A stretch of DNA of 64,000 nucleotides, from assembly GCA_021018995.1 (NCBI GenBank), contig CM037591.1, forward strand, positions 67,235,901 through 67,299,900, written 5' to 3'. The position numbers were made by a program, and so were the translations under genes. The stretch comes from Chloranthus sessilifolius (Eukaryota > Streptophyta > Magnoliopsida > Chloranthales > Chloranthaceae). Position 1 is the stretch's first letter. Every line of letters starts with the position of its first letter. Of this stretch, positions 11,803 to 24,090 are shown one piece after another. The notes beneath the pieces are model-generated. The model was not told the DNA's origin and did no database searches. It was given only the letters and a program-made list of their open reading frames with translations.

Positions 11803-11807
11803 TAACG
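11803..11807. repeat. TE-4 TSD, left (TAACG)
   Basis: TAACG before TGTAACGACC, repeated at 14372-14376 after ...GCTGTTACA. The sequence on either side is contiguous in TE-7 near 56340-56410. Confidence 0.93.
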
Positions 11808-12263
11808 TGTAACGACCCCGAAAATTAGAACACGTGCCTGACTGCTTTGATCCGCGTGCCCGGCACGGAAACCGAGGTTAAATTAAAAACTTTAAGGTTA
11901 TATTAATTTAAATAATGTGGCACCGTGATGAGATGAGATCACGTGTGAAATTTCGTTTAGATCTGAGACGCGTAGAGGGTAGATGGAACACGTTGCGCAG
12001 AAGCAACTGTGTTCATACTTCACACCGGAATAGACACCAAGGGCAAAATAGAAATTTTGCTTGAGAGAAGTAGCTTATAGAGGAAGGATGGGGAGACAAG
12101 AGAAGAGAGACTTCATTCCTTCTTCTCCTTCATCACCTTGCCCTGTGTGCTCCATAGATTGGAGATTGATGCTAAGAAGTGTGAAAGAAATCATTGAGAG
12201 AGAGAAGAAGAAGGCAAGAGAGAAGAGGAGAGATTCTAAGCTAGAGGAGCTAGACCTAAGGGT

Positions 12264-13972
12264 TTGAGTTACCTAGGGTTTGAGATTGTTGTGAGAGACC
12301 CTGATCTGTTGAACCAGAGCCGAGGAATTTCTCGCCGAATCCGCGTCGAAGAGGAGCTCCGAGATCTAGGTTTTGGAAACCCTCTTTTCGGGTCATTGCC
12401 GGAACCCCAAGAAACCCACGAACAAGGTGAGTTGTGTGTGTTAAATAAGGTTAAATGAGTAGTTTAAAGGGTAGGTTTATGATGTATTAATGGTGATTGC
12501 ACAACCATTAATGGAGAGAGAGCAAAAATGGAAGGAAAGGTGAACTCCATTAATGACAGCTTTGCTGTCATTGGTGATCGATCACCAAGGTGGTGATCGA
12601 TCTACAGTGGGTTGGTGATCGATCACCAAGGGCTGGTGATCGATCAATCTGTATAAGTTTATAGGGAACAGAGAGTTGAGAAGTTGAGGCCCGAGGTGGT
12701 GATCGATCACCAAGGTGGTGATCGATCTACAAGGAGTCTGGTGATCGATCACCAAGGTGGTGATCAATCTACAAAGGTGTTGGTGATCGATCACCAAGGT
12801 GGTGATCGATCAATTTGTATAAAAATTTATGTGGACAGAGAGAGGAGTTTTGAAGAAGCTTCTTTGTGGTGATCGATCACGGTGTGTGTGATCGATCTAC
12901 AACGGTGATCGATCTACGGGTGGTGATCGATCTACAAAGGCTGGTGATCGATCTACAAAGGCTGGTGATCGATCTACAAAGGCTGGTGATCGATCTACAG
13001 TGGGTGGTGATCGATCACTCACCCCTGCTTTTGCCTGTCTTGAATTCATGAAGTAGACACCCCGGATATTGTGCCCGGTAGTTCCCCGACATTCCTAACA
13101 CTTAATGTGCGTGCATATGGTATAGGATAAACCCTGACACGTCGAAAAAGCTTTGGATTTGCTTAGAAGATAAACTGATCTGAGGTAGGGGAAAATTCAA
13201 CTTAAAGTGTATCTAAATTTAATTGCATGATATCTTAACATTGTATTCTATCTCTGATTTTCGAAAGCATGCCTGCATATGCATTAAACTCTGATTCCCG
13301 TATTCTGATATCTGTTTCTGTTCTTTGCATATGCTCTGATAATCTGCTCTGATAATCTGATTCATGAGGTAATAAGTATGTATTTGATTTGAGGTTTAAT
13401 ATTCAGACGATCCCCACCGACTCGGCGGTATATCCGTTTCTTGCACAATGTGCAGTTGCTTGAAAATCCTCGGCAAAATATGCACTCCATGTGTGGGGCA
13501 TTATTGCATTCCTGAAAATTGTTCATTGAACGACGATTGGTTGGGGTTTCCTATCGGCACAAATCTGGCTACCACGTGATATATACACGGGAGTTACTTA
13601 AGTTAGAGATATGTATGATTTAAGTCATTTAAATCTAATAAGCACAGCATCTTGCTAATTCCGGAGTTCAGTTTACTTTTGCCAGTTATGCATTCTGATT
13701 TCCTGCATGTTTGAGCATCAATCTATATCTGTTCAGTTTCGTTTCACTTATCGATCTAAGATATGTTCTGCAATCATGTTTAATAATTTAGATGTAAATT
13801 AATTGAAATTCTTCTACTGAGCTAGGATGTAGCTCACCCTGCTTTCTGAAATCTTTTAGGTTCTGAGGCTGCAGTGCCCGGTACTGAGAGCGATCCGGAT
13901 TATCAGCCGGATCCCGAGGCCGAGGCAGAGGACGAGGAGACGGACGTTCAGGCGGACGAGTTCTATCCTTAG
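12264..13972 (+). CDS. Putative spliced acidic ORF within the TE-4 LTR
   Basis: Exon 1 (open from 12264 to 12426) ends ACAAG before a GTGAGT donor. The intron is 12427-13859 with a TTTTAG acceptor. Exon 2 (13860-13972) joins in frame and encodes a strongly acidic tail containing Asp-Pro-Asp-Tyr-Gln-Pro and ending Glu-Phe-Tyr-Pro-stop. The joined frame is 91 codons plus stop. TE-5 has the same design and a related tail. Weak points: exon 1 has no ATG in this frame (a stop is at 12237-12239, the first possible start is TTG at 12264), and no transcript evidence is available. It could be an untranslated leader intron with a chance frame. Confidence 0.4.
12572..13019. repeat. GATCGATC phrase array in TE-4 intron
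   Basis: Seventeen perfect GATCGATC cores plus one degenerate copy in 450 bases. They are mostly GGTGATCGATCACC (perfect palindrome) or GGTGATCGATCTACA, separated by AAGG, GGCT or GTGG. The last part is a regular 22-bp tandem of about four units. Two copies of a longer spacer with TATAA, TTTAT and ACAGAGAG divide the array into three blocks. Confidence 0.93.
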
Positions 13973-14371
13973 CCTGGGTATTGATGCCCGACATTTTGTA
14001 CTTTTGATCTTTTGGATTTACTGTGTGCCTGGTGGCCACCTTTGTATAAACATATGTAGTTCTACACTTATTTATTTCATGATAGTCCACATTCCATTTC
14101 GGAACCACTATCGGGAACCATTGTTTGGGTGATGTACGTCCATCACCGATGGTTCTTCCTGGTTCCTTTTTGGGAATGTGTATGTTCTTCCTTACATTTA
14201 AATATTGTTGACGTGTATTTAGTATAGAAATTGGTTGACTCCGACTACAGCTGCTCGGATGTGTCCACCTAGCTTCCGCTATACGCGCGGATACGTGTGA
14301 TCGATCCGGGATCATCCAGAGTATGATCCTAACGGCACGGATTTCTGGAGACGGAAATTCGGGCTGTTACA

Positions 14372-14376
14372 TAACG
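14372..14376. repeat. TE-4 TSD, right (TAACG)
   Basis: Second TAACG copy; see 11803-11807. Confidence 0.93.
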
Positions 14377-14697
14377 GGTCCCATTTTGAGCATAGTCGAA
14401 CTCTTTCATGCAGTCGGTCCTGAGTGAGTTTCCAAATTTTACCAAGGCCGGAACGTTGATCCCTTTGAATTGAGTTAAACCTTTCTCCCTGCCTCGGGTC
14501 ATACATTTGACAGTGCGGGTTTTATAAAGAAAATTATGGTCGGGACCCGATTCGAACTAGCATGAGCGGCCCAGTCGGACAAGAGGGTACAGGAAGAGTA
14601 ACAAAAGGGTTCCTCAAACATCAATCCTCTCGATTAGTCCAAACCCTTCTTTTTCAATTTTTTCTCTTTCCTTTTTTTTTATCTCCCTTTTTTTTAC

Positions 14698-14832
14698 CCA
14701 TGGTGCCCTTTCGGGTTTTCACCACATCCATGGGTTTAGCTCTCTTACCCCAAGCGCCCTTTAGAGTTTTCACCTGATCCGCACAAGCCCGTTGTTTTTA
14801 CCCATAATGCCCTTTCGGGTTTTCACTACGTC
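14698..14832 (-). repeat. Three GAAA-loop hairpins in TE-3 3' region
   Basis: In the element's sense each copy reads GTGAAAACCCGAAAGGGC, with CCC and GGG flanking a GAAA tetraloop. Copies are at about 14698-14730, 14752-14775 and 14800-14832; the middle one is damaged. TE-7 has three matching copies at 55908-56040. Confidence 0.75.
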
Positions 14833-15479
14833 CATCTTGCTTTGAGCTTGTATTTTTATTTTATTTTATTTTTTTATTATTATTATATATATATTTTTTT
14901 TCAAGAGCCACGACATAGACGTCAATTCCGTCATAGCCGGCTGGATGGGGTTCTGGTGTCGTCTCCCGACTCGGCTCATGTTGACTTAACAGATATTATG
15001 GCTGCTTGCGAACCTACAAAGAGGGCTTCCTTCAGGGTGTAGCTTGGCCATGAGTTAGATTAGGATTTAAAGGTATGCTGGGTTAAAAGGATTTCCTTGA
15101 TACGGCTTCAGTTTTCTCAACATACTTTCTTCCTTGGGGGTTTTACTGTACACGCCTCATGATTCTTCTACATTTTTTTGTTCTTTTTGCTTCATTTCAG
15201 GCAATCTCTTTTTGAGGTTTTGCTTTTTCAATTTTTTAAAGATTTTGATAGTAACTCTACTTCATCTTTTCTCTCTTTTTTTTTGGTATATGTACATGTA
15301 TATTTTTTTTAGGGGAATGGGTTTATTGAAAGAAAGGCCCAGGCTCAAATGGGATAGCAAAGGATATCATCATTTTTAGGGATGTTTTTGGGCTACTGTG
15401 CTTGGAATGATGGCCTCTTTTGGGTGGTTCTTAAGTAGTCACGTATCTGTTTCATCAATACTTACCTCATCGCGATAGG

Positions 15480-16990
15480 CTAAGAGTAGAACTGTCGGAC
15501 GTATCCAGCGTTGATGGGCTTAGGAAGATGATCCCCGTCCATGGTGGCGAGGCGGATGGCGTATCCTGGCAGTACTTCTCAAATGACGTATGGTCCTTCC
15601 CAATTCGGCTTAAACTTTCTCCTTGGATAGGCATGGAGGGATGGGAAGATCTTCTTTAGCACAATGTCTCCTGCCTTTAGATCTCAACTGCTGACACGTT
15701 TATTGTAAGCGCGTGCGATTCACCCCTGGTAAACTTGGGTATGGCATAAGGCTAGGAGTCTTTTCTCATCCAGTAAGTTCAGCTGATCAAAGCGTGATCT
15801 CTCTCTCTCTCTGCTTCGGGTAAGCCTGATTTCATAAGGATTCAGAGCGAGGGTACTTTAACCTCTACCGGGAGGACAGCCTCGGTTCCATACACAAGGG
15901 AGAATAGTGTTGCCCCTGTAGCGGTACGGATCGACATTCGGTAGGCCCACAAAGTAAATGTCAGCATTTCGCTCTAATCTCGATAAGTGACGACCATTTT
16001 CTCAAGAATGCGGACGACCGTCTTGTTCGTGGCTTCCACGGCTCCATTAGTTTGAGGCCGATAAGGGGATGAGCGATGGTGCTTGATCTTGTATTGCTTG
16101 CAGAAGTCTCGGATGCGCTTATTCCCAAAGTTTGTGTCGTTGTCTGTGATGATATCTTTGGGTACTCTGAATCGACACACAATATTGGTCTTGAGAAACT
16201 TCTCGACGTGACTGGCAGTGATGTTGGCATATGATGCCGCTTCTACCAACTTGGTGAAGTATTCAATGGCGATGAGGATGAACCGATGTCCGTTTGATGC
16301 TTTTGGATTAATCATTCCGACAATGTCAAGGCCCCAGGTAGCAAATGGCCAAGGAGTGGTCATGCAGTGAAGATCAATGGCAAGAGTGTGTATCAGACTG
16401 GAGTGTTCTTAACACTTGTAGCACTTTTGAACATGTTTGCAACAATTCGATTCCATGGTGGTCCAAGAGTATCCCTGCCGTAGGATTTTCTTAGCGAGCA
16501 TGTGACCGTTGACGTGGGCACCGCATACTCCCTCGTGAATCTCCCTCATGATGTTGATCACTTCACTTTCAGTAAGGCACCTGAGTAAAATGTTATTGTA
16601 TGATGGCTTGTAGAGGCATTCCCCGTAAATGACGTAACCTGCTGCTAAACGTTGAATGGTTCGTCGGTCTGTCTTGGATGTATCCTCTAGGAAAGTTAGG
16701 GTCTCGAGGAAATTCTTGATATCTAAGAACCAAGGTGGCTCATCATCAGGCTTTGTAGGTTTCTCAATCTGGAGGCAGAAGGCCGGCTCATTCCTCTATT
16801 CGATCACGATCGACTTCATCTCAACACCATAGGGGATTTCAATCATTGACGCCAAAGTTGCTAATGCGTCAGCAAAGCGATTCCTTATTCGGGGGATGTA
16901 TGAGAAAGTTACATCTTGGAAGCAGGCTATCAGATCCTCGAGGTATTCATGATAGGGGATCAGTTTCTCGTCTTTCATCTTCCAGTCACC
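15480..16990 (-). pseudogene. TE-3 RNase H end and integrase
   Basis: Frames at 16978-16796 and 16363-15974 plus shifted pieces. The first gives the end of the second RNase H and linker. The second is the integrase core: Trp-Gly-Leu-Asp-Ile-Val-Gly with the first catalytic Asp, Ile-Thr-Asp-Asn-Asp-Thr-Asn-Phe with the second, and Tyr-Arg-Pro-Gln-Thr-Asn-Gly-Ala-Val-Glu with the catalytic Glu, so all three are present. Usual consensus is Asp-Asn-Gly, here Asp-Asn-Asp. The C-terminal part is frameshifted and ends at the stop at 15480-15482. Dead by frameshifts. Confidence 0.88.
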
Positions 16991-17029
16991 ATTTGTCTGG
17001 CATATGATTAACTGTGAATCGCCAAATAC

Positions 17030-18591
17030 TCAAAGGTGAGTTACATTCAGATCGAGAGTCGCCTGTAGACCAGCGGCGCAAGCTTCGTACTCAGCCATGT
17101 TGTTAGTGCAAGAGAAGTTGAGCTTGATAGAGACTGGTACATGGGATCCTTTCGGTGAAATCAGGATAGCGCCAACTCTTTGGCCCTCGACATTTGCTGC
17201 CCCGTCAATATGCATTACCCATGATTCTTCTGCTTCTTTAGCATCGTCTTCCGTCATGAACAAGATATCTTCATCTGGGAATTCGGTTCTTAACGGCTCA
17301 TAGTCAGGTAAAGGATTGTCGGTAAGATGATCAGCAAGCGCCTGCCCCTTGATCGACTTCTGAGTGACGTACGTGATGTCGAATTCAAATAATAAAAGTT
17401 TCCATCGTATGATTCGTCCAGTGAGAGCTGGCTTTTCAAATAGGTATTTCAACAGATCCATTCGAGCTAACAGCAGAACGGCTTGAGATAGCAAGTAGTG
17501 GCGGAGCCTTTGAGTAGCCCATACAAGAGTCAGGCATGCTTTCTCCAAATGAGAGTAGTGTGTCTCGTAATCAGTAAACTTTTCACTCAGATAGTAAATG
17601 TCCTGCTCTCTTCTTCCCGTTTCATCATGCTGCCCCAAAACACATCCCATCAAAACTTCCATCGTGGAGAGATACATCAAGAGTTGTCTCCCTGGCTCAG
17701 GTGGTACTAAAACAAGTGGATTAAGGAGGTGGCTTTTGATTTTTTCGAACGCTGCCTGACAATCGTCATTCCATTCAACAGGTGAATTCTTCCATAGTAA
17801 CTTGAAGCTCGGCGTGCAGATTGGAGTTAGCTGTGTAATAAAACCGACTGATATACTGTATTCTGCCCAGAAACCCTCTAACCTCTTTCTCGATAGACGG
17901 CAGTGGCATTTCAGTGATGACTTTGACTTTGATTGGGTCGACCTCAATCCCCCTCCTGCTGACGATGAATCCTAATAGTTTCCCTGACATAGCACCAAAT
18001 ACGCACTTCTATGGATTTAGACGTAGTCGATATTTCCTCAACCTTTCAAATAGCTTCTGAAGGTTTACCAAATGAACGCTTCGCTCTGGTGACTTGGCTA
18101 TCATGTCATCGACATACACTTCAATCTCTCGGTGCATCATGTCATGAAATAGTGCAGTCATAGCTCTCTGGTACATTGCACCGGCATTCTTCAGCCCGAA
18201 TGGCATGACTCGATAGCAAAAGGTTTCCCAGGGGGCAATGAACGCTGTCTTCTAACGATCAACCTCTGCCATTTTGATCTGATTGTATCTTGAGAATCCA
18301 TCCATAAAAGAAAGCATCCCGTGCTTAGCTGTGTTATCAACCAAGATGTCGATATGTGGCAATGGGAAATCATCCTTCGGGCTCTCTCTGTTCAAATTGC
18401 GAAAATCGATACACATGTGGACCTTTCCATCCTTGTTTGGTACGGGCATGATATTGGCTAGCCATTGCGGGTATTTGGATACCATAAGAAACCCTGCATC
18501 GTATTGCTTGATGACCTCATCTTTGACTTTCAGCATCCATTCGGGTTGGAGACGTCTCAGCTTTTACTTGATTTGCTTCATATCAGGGTAG
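17030..18591 (-). pseudogene. TE-3 reverse transcriptase and RNase H
   Basis: RT pieces at 18536-18252 (Val-Pro-Asn-Lys-Asp-Gly-Lys, Cys-Ile-Asp-Phe-Arg-Asn-Leu-Asn) and 18206-18009 (Met-Pro-Phe-Gly-Leu-Lys-Asn-Ala and the catalytic Tyr-Val-Asp-Asp). A 305-codon frame at 17947-17030 holds the connection, the first gypsy RNase H and an archaeal-type second RNase H (His-Ile-Asp-Gly-Ala-Ala and Thr-Asn-Asn-Met-Ala-Glu-Tyr-Glu-Ala). The dual RNase H marks the Tat lineage. Frames are split by stops and indels, for example around 17990 and 18240. Confidence 0.92.
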
Positions 18592-19014
18592 AGGGGCAAC
18601 TCATGCTTGACCAAATCAGTATCCAGACCAGGCATGTCCTCGTACGACTAGGCAAAAATATCTTGGTATGACTAAAGGAAGTCGATCATACTTTTTCTTT
18701 CCTCAGGAGACAATGACGTTCCGATCTTGGTTATTCTAGGAACCTCCTCAGTTCCTAGATTGACGTCTTCGGTCTCTTCGACAATGGGGGTAGGGCCATA
18801 CTCAAAGTTGGCAAATTGGTCAAGGAGCTCATTGGGGAGCTCCTCGAAGGGGACATCCTCGTCCAGACTCGTGATCCCTACCTCTTCTTGTATTTCTACA
18901 GGGAAGGGGTTGATTTCACGTGGAACGGGTATTTTGATTAAGGCATCCTTTTATGGGACATTTTTTGGAATTTTAAATGACAATATTTTTGGATTTTGGA
19001 TTTTGTTAATGTTT

Positions 19015-21093
19015 TTAGGATTTTGTGTTTTTTCCATGTTTTTGAGATTTCGTATTTTTTCCATGTTTTTGAGATTTTTGTTTTCTTCGGAGACGGACCC
19101 TTGGCAACACGAGTCTGTATATACAAGGTATTGCCTGCCAAGGGCTTATCTCACTTTTTATAGGTTGTTTTTTTTTTTTGGGGAAATAGGCGCCAAACTT
19201 TAGACCACTTCCTGCTTCCAGAGTTTGGGGCAAAGATGCCCAGTTGCGTACCTGAGGGGCCGCTTCTTTACCTGTTGGGATGGAGAGTGTTGACTGATAT
19301 GGCTCATTGGAGTCAGCCTCCATCATATTGATCCCCATTTTGTCTGAGATCATGTCCTCAAATGATAACTCAATTTTGTGGTGATTCACCACAGGGGGGG
19401 TATGTTCAGGTACCGACCATCGTTCCTCGAAATGGGACAACGCGGCCAAATCTATCTCCAAGCTGGGAAGGGAGATTTGGGGATTGGTTGGATGGATTAG
19501 GGCTGTGGGTTTGTGTGGGGTCATATGGGTTGCCCCATTTCGATCGATCTTTACGACCCCTGCAGTGACAAAGGAATCTCTGATGTGCGGCCTAGGGCGA
19601 GGTGTTTCTCTTCTATGTTGATTCCTCGAGCTTTTGCAGTCGCGGTGACCCTAGCTTTCTCTTTGGCTTCTCGGACCTCTTCTTCTGTGGTCTTGTATCC
19701 TAACCCGAATCAGGCCTTCTACCCCTTGGCAATAACTGGCTCTTTCCTTCCTTGTAATCTGGGTCCCAGACCCCTTCTTTTCTGATAGCCCCACTTTTGG
19801 AGCATAGCCACCGCTACTTCCATTCCACCGTTGGTTGCTGAAGTGATGTTTCTAGGGGGTTCTGAGCCTACAGCCAACACCTCATATTCAAAATTGTGCA
19901 GGTCGGTGTCTTCCTCAGTATGTGGCACATCCACTACCTTAAGATTTTCAATGTTGTGGGTGGCTTTGTCTTTCTCATCATGCCCTTCACCAATGATGAT
20001 GATCACCTTCTGTCCTAATATGAATTTCAATTTTTGATGGAGGGTAGAAGGTATCGCCCCAACCTCATGCAACCATGGGCGTCCTATCAGTAGATTAAAA
20101 GAGGATTTGATATCCATCACTTGGAATGGTATGGAAAAGGTCATGGGCCCGATTACAAGCTCAAGGTCAACTTCTCCCATAATCTCCCGCCTTGTGTTAT
20201 CAAAACCTCGAGCACTCGTCCTTGATGGCCTCAACATGCAAGGGTCCACCCCAATTTTGGTGGCAGTTCTCAATGAGCACATGTTCAATGTAGATCCATT
20301 GTCAATTAAAACCAAGGGAATTAGTCATGTTCCCGAATTCTACAGTGATGTTGAGAGGTTTAGAATGACTATTTCCCTCCTCTAGCAGGTCTGCATCCGA
20401 AAATGATATGCCATTGGGAGCCATTACTTGACCAATTATCTGCCCAACTTCATCCGGGCTGACTTGAAGTGATACATGAGCATTTTTCAATGCCCCAATT
20501 AATGCTTGGAAATGGAGTGGGGATGTCATCAATAAATCCCATATAGTAATATGGGTCGGCATTCTTTTCAGCTGAGTCTCCAGTATATGTTCTCAACTCA
20601 TCTTCTCAAACTGATTCACGGTGCTCTCTTTCTTCCCCACGGGTTGGGCTTGTGCTGTTGCTACTGCTGCCACTGTCTCAGGCTTTCTCGAGATCTTCCC
20701 CAGCCTGGTAACAAAGTCCACGACTCCCTCTTTGTTGCTACTGCCGTCATTGGTTTGCTCATAGCTCAGCGGGACCTGATGTGGATCATAGGTTGGTCCT
20801 GAGAGCTGGAATGGTATGGCTATCGGTGTCTGGAGTGCATGTACTGATGGCTCTGGGAGGGTAGGTAAGACATGACTTTCCTTCCTAATGGATGGGGGGT
20901 AGCAAAATTTGGCTAGGTAGGGGTGGTGAGATTTAATGGTGGTTGCACCGGGGGTAATGGTGTGGGTGTAGGCCATTGATAATTTATGGGTGCAGGCGGA
21001 GGGTTGGGGGTTTGATGGGCCATGAGGGAATTGACAGGGGTGGTAGAGTTTGCATGTGATTGAGCTGACGATAATGGGGTGGGAGCATGCCAT
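19015..21093 (-). pseudogene. TE-3 protease, G-patch-like motif and linker to RT
   Basis: The frame at 20315-19719 (198 codons) has the aspartic protease motif Leu-Ile-Asp-Asn-Gly-Ser-Thr-Leu-Asn and Leu-Leu-Ile-Gly-Arg-Pro-Trp. A G-patch-like stretch follows, Leu-Gln-Lys-Trp-Gly-Tyr-Gln-Lys...Gly-Leu-Gly. A Pro-rich gag-protease linker is at 21093-20593. The frame 19524-19015 encodes a spacer that ends in a Lys-rich repeat of Gln-Lys-His-Gly-Lys-Asn-Thr, read from an A/T-rich tract at 18955-19085. Whether that tract is translated or spliced, as in Ogre elements, is open. Confidence 0.85.
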
Positions 21094-21125
21094 TGGTAAT
21101 TTATTGGTGGTGGGGGATCGGGGGT

Positions 21126-24090
21126 CTATTGGTTTACTGTGTAATGGATGGGGGTGGTGGAATATGGTTGATACGTATTCATTTGTACGTAGCTAATGGG
21201 AGTGGATGGTGGGAAATAGGCCCTAAGATCTAGGGGTTCAATTGTTGGTGTAGGGGTAGGAAAATAATCTGCCAGATTGAAGGGTTCAATCACCCCAACA
21301 GCTCCTTCTCCTAGATTTCTCTGTCTTGGTGCCACAAACATTTCTGGATTACAAATGAAGTCTGACGGATCAAACTCCAATTCTTCTTCAAATTCCTCTA
21401 TAGTCCCTATGGTGGGTCTAGGACTTGCTATTTCGGTAGGGTGTGTGGTAAAGGCACGTGATGGATATTCACATGCTGGTTTGCTTGGGTGGGTGCAGGG
21501 GGAATGATCTTTCCAGCATCGATTAAGTCCTGGATCACGTGCTTCAATAGGAAGCAGCGATCAGTTGGGTGACTCGGACCCTGATGAAAATTGCAATGAG
21601 TATTAAGGTCAAAATTATATGGAATCGGATTGGGAGGAGATCGTGGTTGGAGAACAGTTATTAAACCATTTTCAATTAATAATGGCAAAAGTACACTCAG
21701 GGATTGCCCTAAGGGCGTAAAGACTCGATCATAATGGGCTCTCCTCTCCGGGGTTATTTGCATTCCCTGCCCATTCCCTTCTCTTTGTACTGGCCCTGCC
21801 CTAATGGGAGCTAGTTGCGCTGCTTGGAATTGGAATGGGGCTACATTGTTATTATTGGGTCGAGTGTTCGCAACATTTTACACCTCTGCCCCTGTCCACC
21901 AGTCGTTCTTCAGCTCAGTAAACCTCCTAACCCCGCTAGGGCCCCTTGAAGCATTCTTAATCAACCGCCCTTCCCTGATGGCATCCTTACAGCGGTTGGC
22001 ATTCCTCACCAAATCAGCAAAACTAGATTGTTGTTGATATACAAGAAAATCAGAAATCACTAGTAGAGTTTTCTTTGAAATCATCTCTATCTGCTCATTG
22101 TTCGGTATTCTATTTTTGACTTGAGCTGCCAGTGCTCTCCAACGCCCCAAATAGTTGCCAAAGGTCTCGTTGGGATTCTATTTTAAACGGGCTAAGTCGA
22201 ACTTACGTGACTCAATGTCTATGTTGTAGACATACTGTTCTTGAAAGAGATGTGTCAAGTTCCTCCATGTTTTCATCATAGACGGTTCCAATGATGTGAA
22301 CCACCTTAGGGCCGGTCTGGTCAAACTTTTCTAAAAGACTTTTATTAGCAGCCTCTCGTCCCCCCCGTACTGGCACATGTCCCCACAATAGGACTTGAGG
22401 TGTGCAATCGGGTTGCCTGTGCCATTGTACTTGTCGAATATTGGCATTTTAAATTTGGGGGGTAGGGGGACCTCGGCAAATAGACATAAATCCGTGAAAT
22501 CCGTGGCGTGGATTTCAGCACCACTCATTTTTAACAATTGTTTCTGGATCTTGTCTAGTTGCTCCCTTAACTGTTCCGATTCTTTGGATATGGGGGTCAT
22601 TTTTTCAACAGCTGGCTGAGACTCGCTCTGGGCCACCAGGGGATGGGCAATTATGGGAGGAGGGTTGAGGCTGGTCAAAGCCCCAGCATAGGCCCCCGCT
22701 ATTCTTAATCTCATCCTCTTCATACTGCTGGTCGGCATAGTGTGCAACGAGGGCGGGATTCTCCTATTGTTGTTGCACTGGTTGGATGGGCATGACATGA
22801 GTAGGGGTTGGGTGAGCCCATTGGGGGTGAGGAAAGGTTAGTTGGGTGATGGGAATTTGGTTTTGAGGTGGGGCCTGATAGGGCCATTGGGTATGGGGAA
22901 GGTTTGGAGATGGCCTTGGGGTGTGGGGCCATGGGAGAATTGGGTTTGGGGGATGACATGGGTTAGACCCAGCTATGAAGGTTGGGTTAAATGTTGGCGG
23001 TATTGTGGAAGGTGTGAGTGTGGGGTTCGGGCTTGGGCCATGAACCCTTGGTCACTCTGGGTCATGGGCCATTGATAGGTTTGGGCCACGGACCCTTGGT
23101 AGGTTTGGGCCAAGGGCCCTAAGGGTCTGGGCCATGGGCCCTTGGTGTGTCTGACCCAATGGGCCTTGATGGGTTTGGGCCATGGGCCCTTAGTGGGTCT
23201 GGCCCAATAGGCCTTGATGGGTTTGGCCTAATGGGCCTTGGTGGATCTGGGCCATGGGCCCTTCGTGGGTATGGGCCATGGGCCCTTCGTGGGTCTGGGC
23301 CATGGGCCCTGGGTAGGTTTGGGTGGTGGGGTATTGGGTCATGGGTTCCTGGGATATGTGGAAAAAGGGGGTTTGGGCCAATGGGCCTTTGGGTATGTGG
23401 GAGTTTGGTGATTCGGCCATGGGGGCTTGGGGTAAGTGGGTAATGGGAGTTTGGGTGGTGTGGATTATGGGGGGTTGATGGGGGTCATGGGAGAGTGAGG
23501 CATGGAGATTAGCTAGGGGATGGGATGGGTTCATGGGGTGTGGAGGAGAGGAGGTGTTTTGAGAAGCCTTCCACATGGAATAGGCTTGGAACATCTCCTC
23601 CATCATGGTCATGGAGGAAGGGTTGGATGGAGATGGGGGATTTAAGGGGTGATGGGGTATGGGCGGGATGGATGTGGAGGATAAATTGGGCATGGCCTGG
23701 GTGAAATTGGGTAGATGGGGGGATTGGTGGGGGATCGGATAGGGTGGAAGTGGTGTATGTGAATGTGGGTGGATCGGGTCTATAGGGGGATGATGGGAAT
23801 TGGGGCATGGATGTGGATTGGGAAAATGGGTTTGGGTTTTGTATGGATGTGGATGGGAGATGAGTTGGACTTGGCATGGCTTGGGCAAAAGATGGAGAAT
23901 GGGGGGTTGGATTTTGGATATTTTGGGTGGTAATGGTTAGGAAAATAGGGGCGTTAAATGGTCCGGTAACGATAAAAGGGGGTTGGGTGAGGGGGATGGT
24001 GGAAAAGACTTCTCCCGAATGGGAGTGGGTTGGAGAATGTGGTGGGGATGAGTCGGAATCGGCGTAAGCCGGGTCCACTACCCACGACAT
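21126..24090 (-). pseudogene. TE-3 gag
   Basis: ATG at 24088-24090 starts a Ser/Pro-rich N-terminus (24090-23509). The frame at 23888-23190 continues with Met-Met-Glu-Glu-Met-Phe-Gln-Ala-Tyr and a Gln-Gly-Pro-Met-Ala-Gln-Thr repeat. The retrotransposon gag core is spread over 22798-22331 and 22150-21878. A zinc knuckle of the form Cys-X2-His-X4-His-X4-Cys is at 21763-21428, and the C-terminal Asp/Pro-rich piece at 21380-21126. At least four frameshifts or stops separate the pieces. Unlike TE-7, the start codon is intact. Confidence 0.88.

Larger units (their letters stand above)
11808..14371 (+). mobile_element. TE-4: solo LTR, Tekay/Del-like, inside TE-3
   Basis: 2564 bp with ends TGTAAC...GTTACA and perfect TAACG TSDs; there is no internal region, PBS or pol, hence a solo LTR left by LTR-LTR recombination. 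It is placed in the chromovirus Tekay/Del type by its end sequence and length only. The plus orientation is inferred from a shared order of features with TE-5 on the minus strand: leader exon, donor, phrase-rich intron, acceptor, short acidic exon, about 0.3-0.4 kb of tail. Confidence 0.85.
9677..15479 (-). other. TE-3 3' region downstream of pol
   Basis: About 3.2 kb once TE-4 (11808-14371) is removed. It is collinear with TE-7 55224-58126. It holds three GAAA-loop hairpins (14698-14832), a duplicated segment (10740-10970 and 11165-11370; single copy in TE-7) and two small ORFs shared with TE-7 (9827-10126 minus, 10470-10658 plus). A repeat at about 9895-9985 has two copies of a unit with GAAAGCCC...GGGAAAA. 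No known domain was recognised. Confidence 0.7.

Noticed and set aside
12572-13019. CRISPR array
   Set aside because: Spacers are not unique and of constant length, no cas genes, and the context is a plant retrotransposon.
12582-13051. Repetitive frames (Val-Ile-Asp-His...) over the GATCGATC array
   Set aside because: Product of the DNA repeat reading open on both strands, not a gene.
13788-14315. 175-codon minus-strand frame in TE-4
   Set aside because: Antisense to the acidic exon and LTR tail, no domain, composition typical of a chance frame in GC-rich DNA.
23147-23443. Gly/Pro-rich frame opposite TE-3 gag
   Set aside because: Shadow of the gag repeat on the other strand; the same holds for 46830-47309 and 47114-47698 in TE-7.
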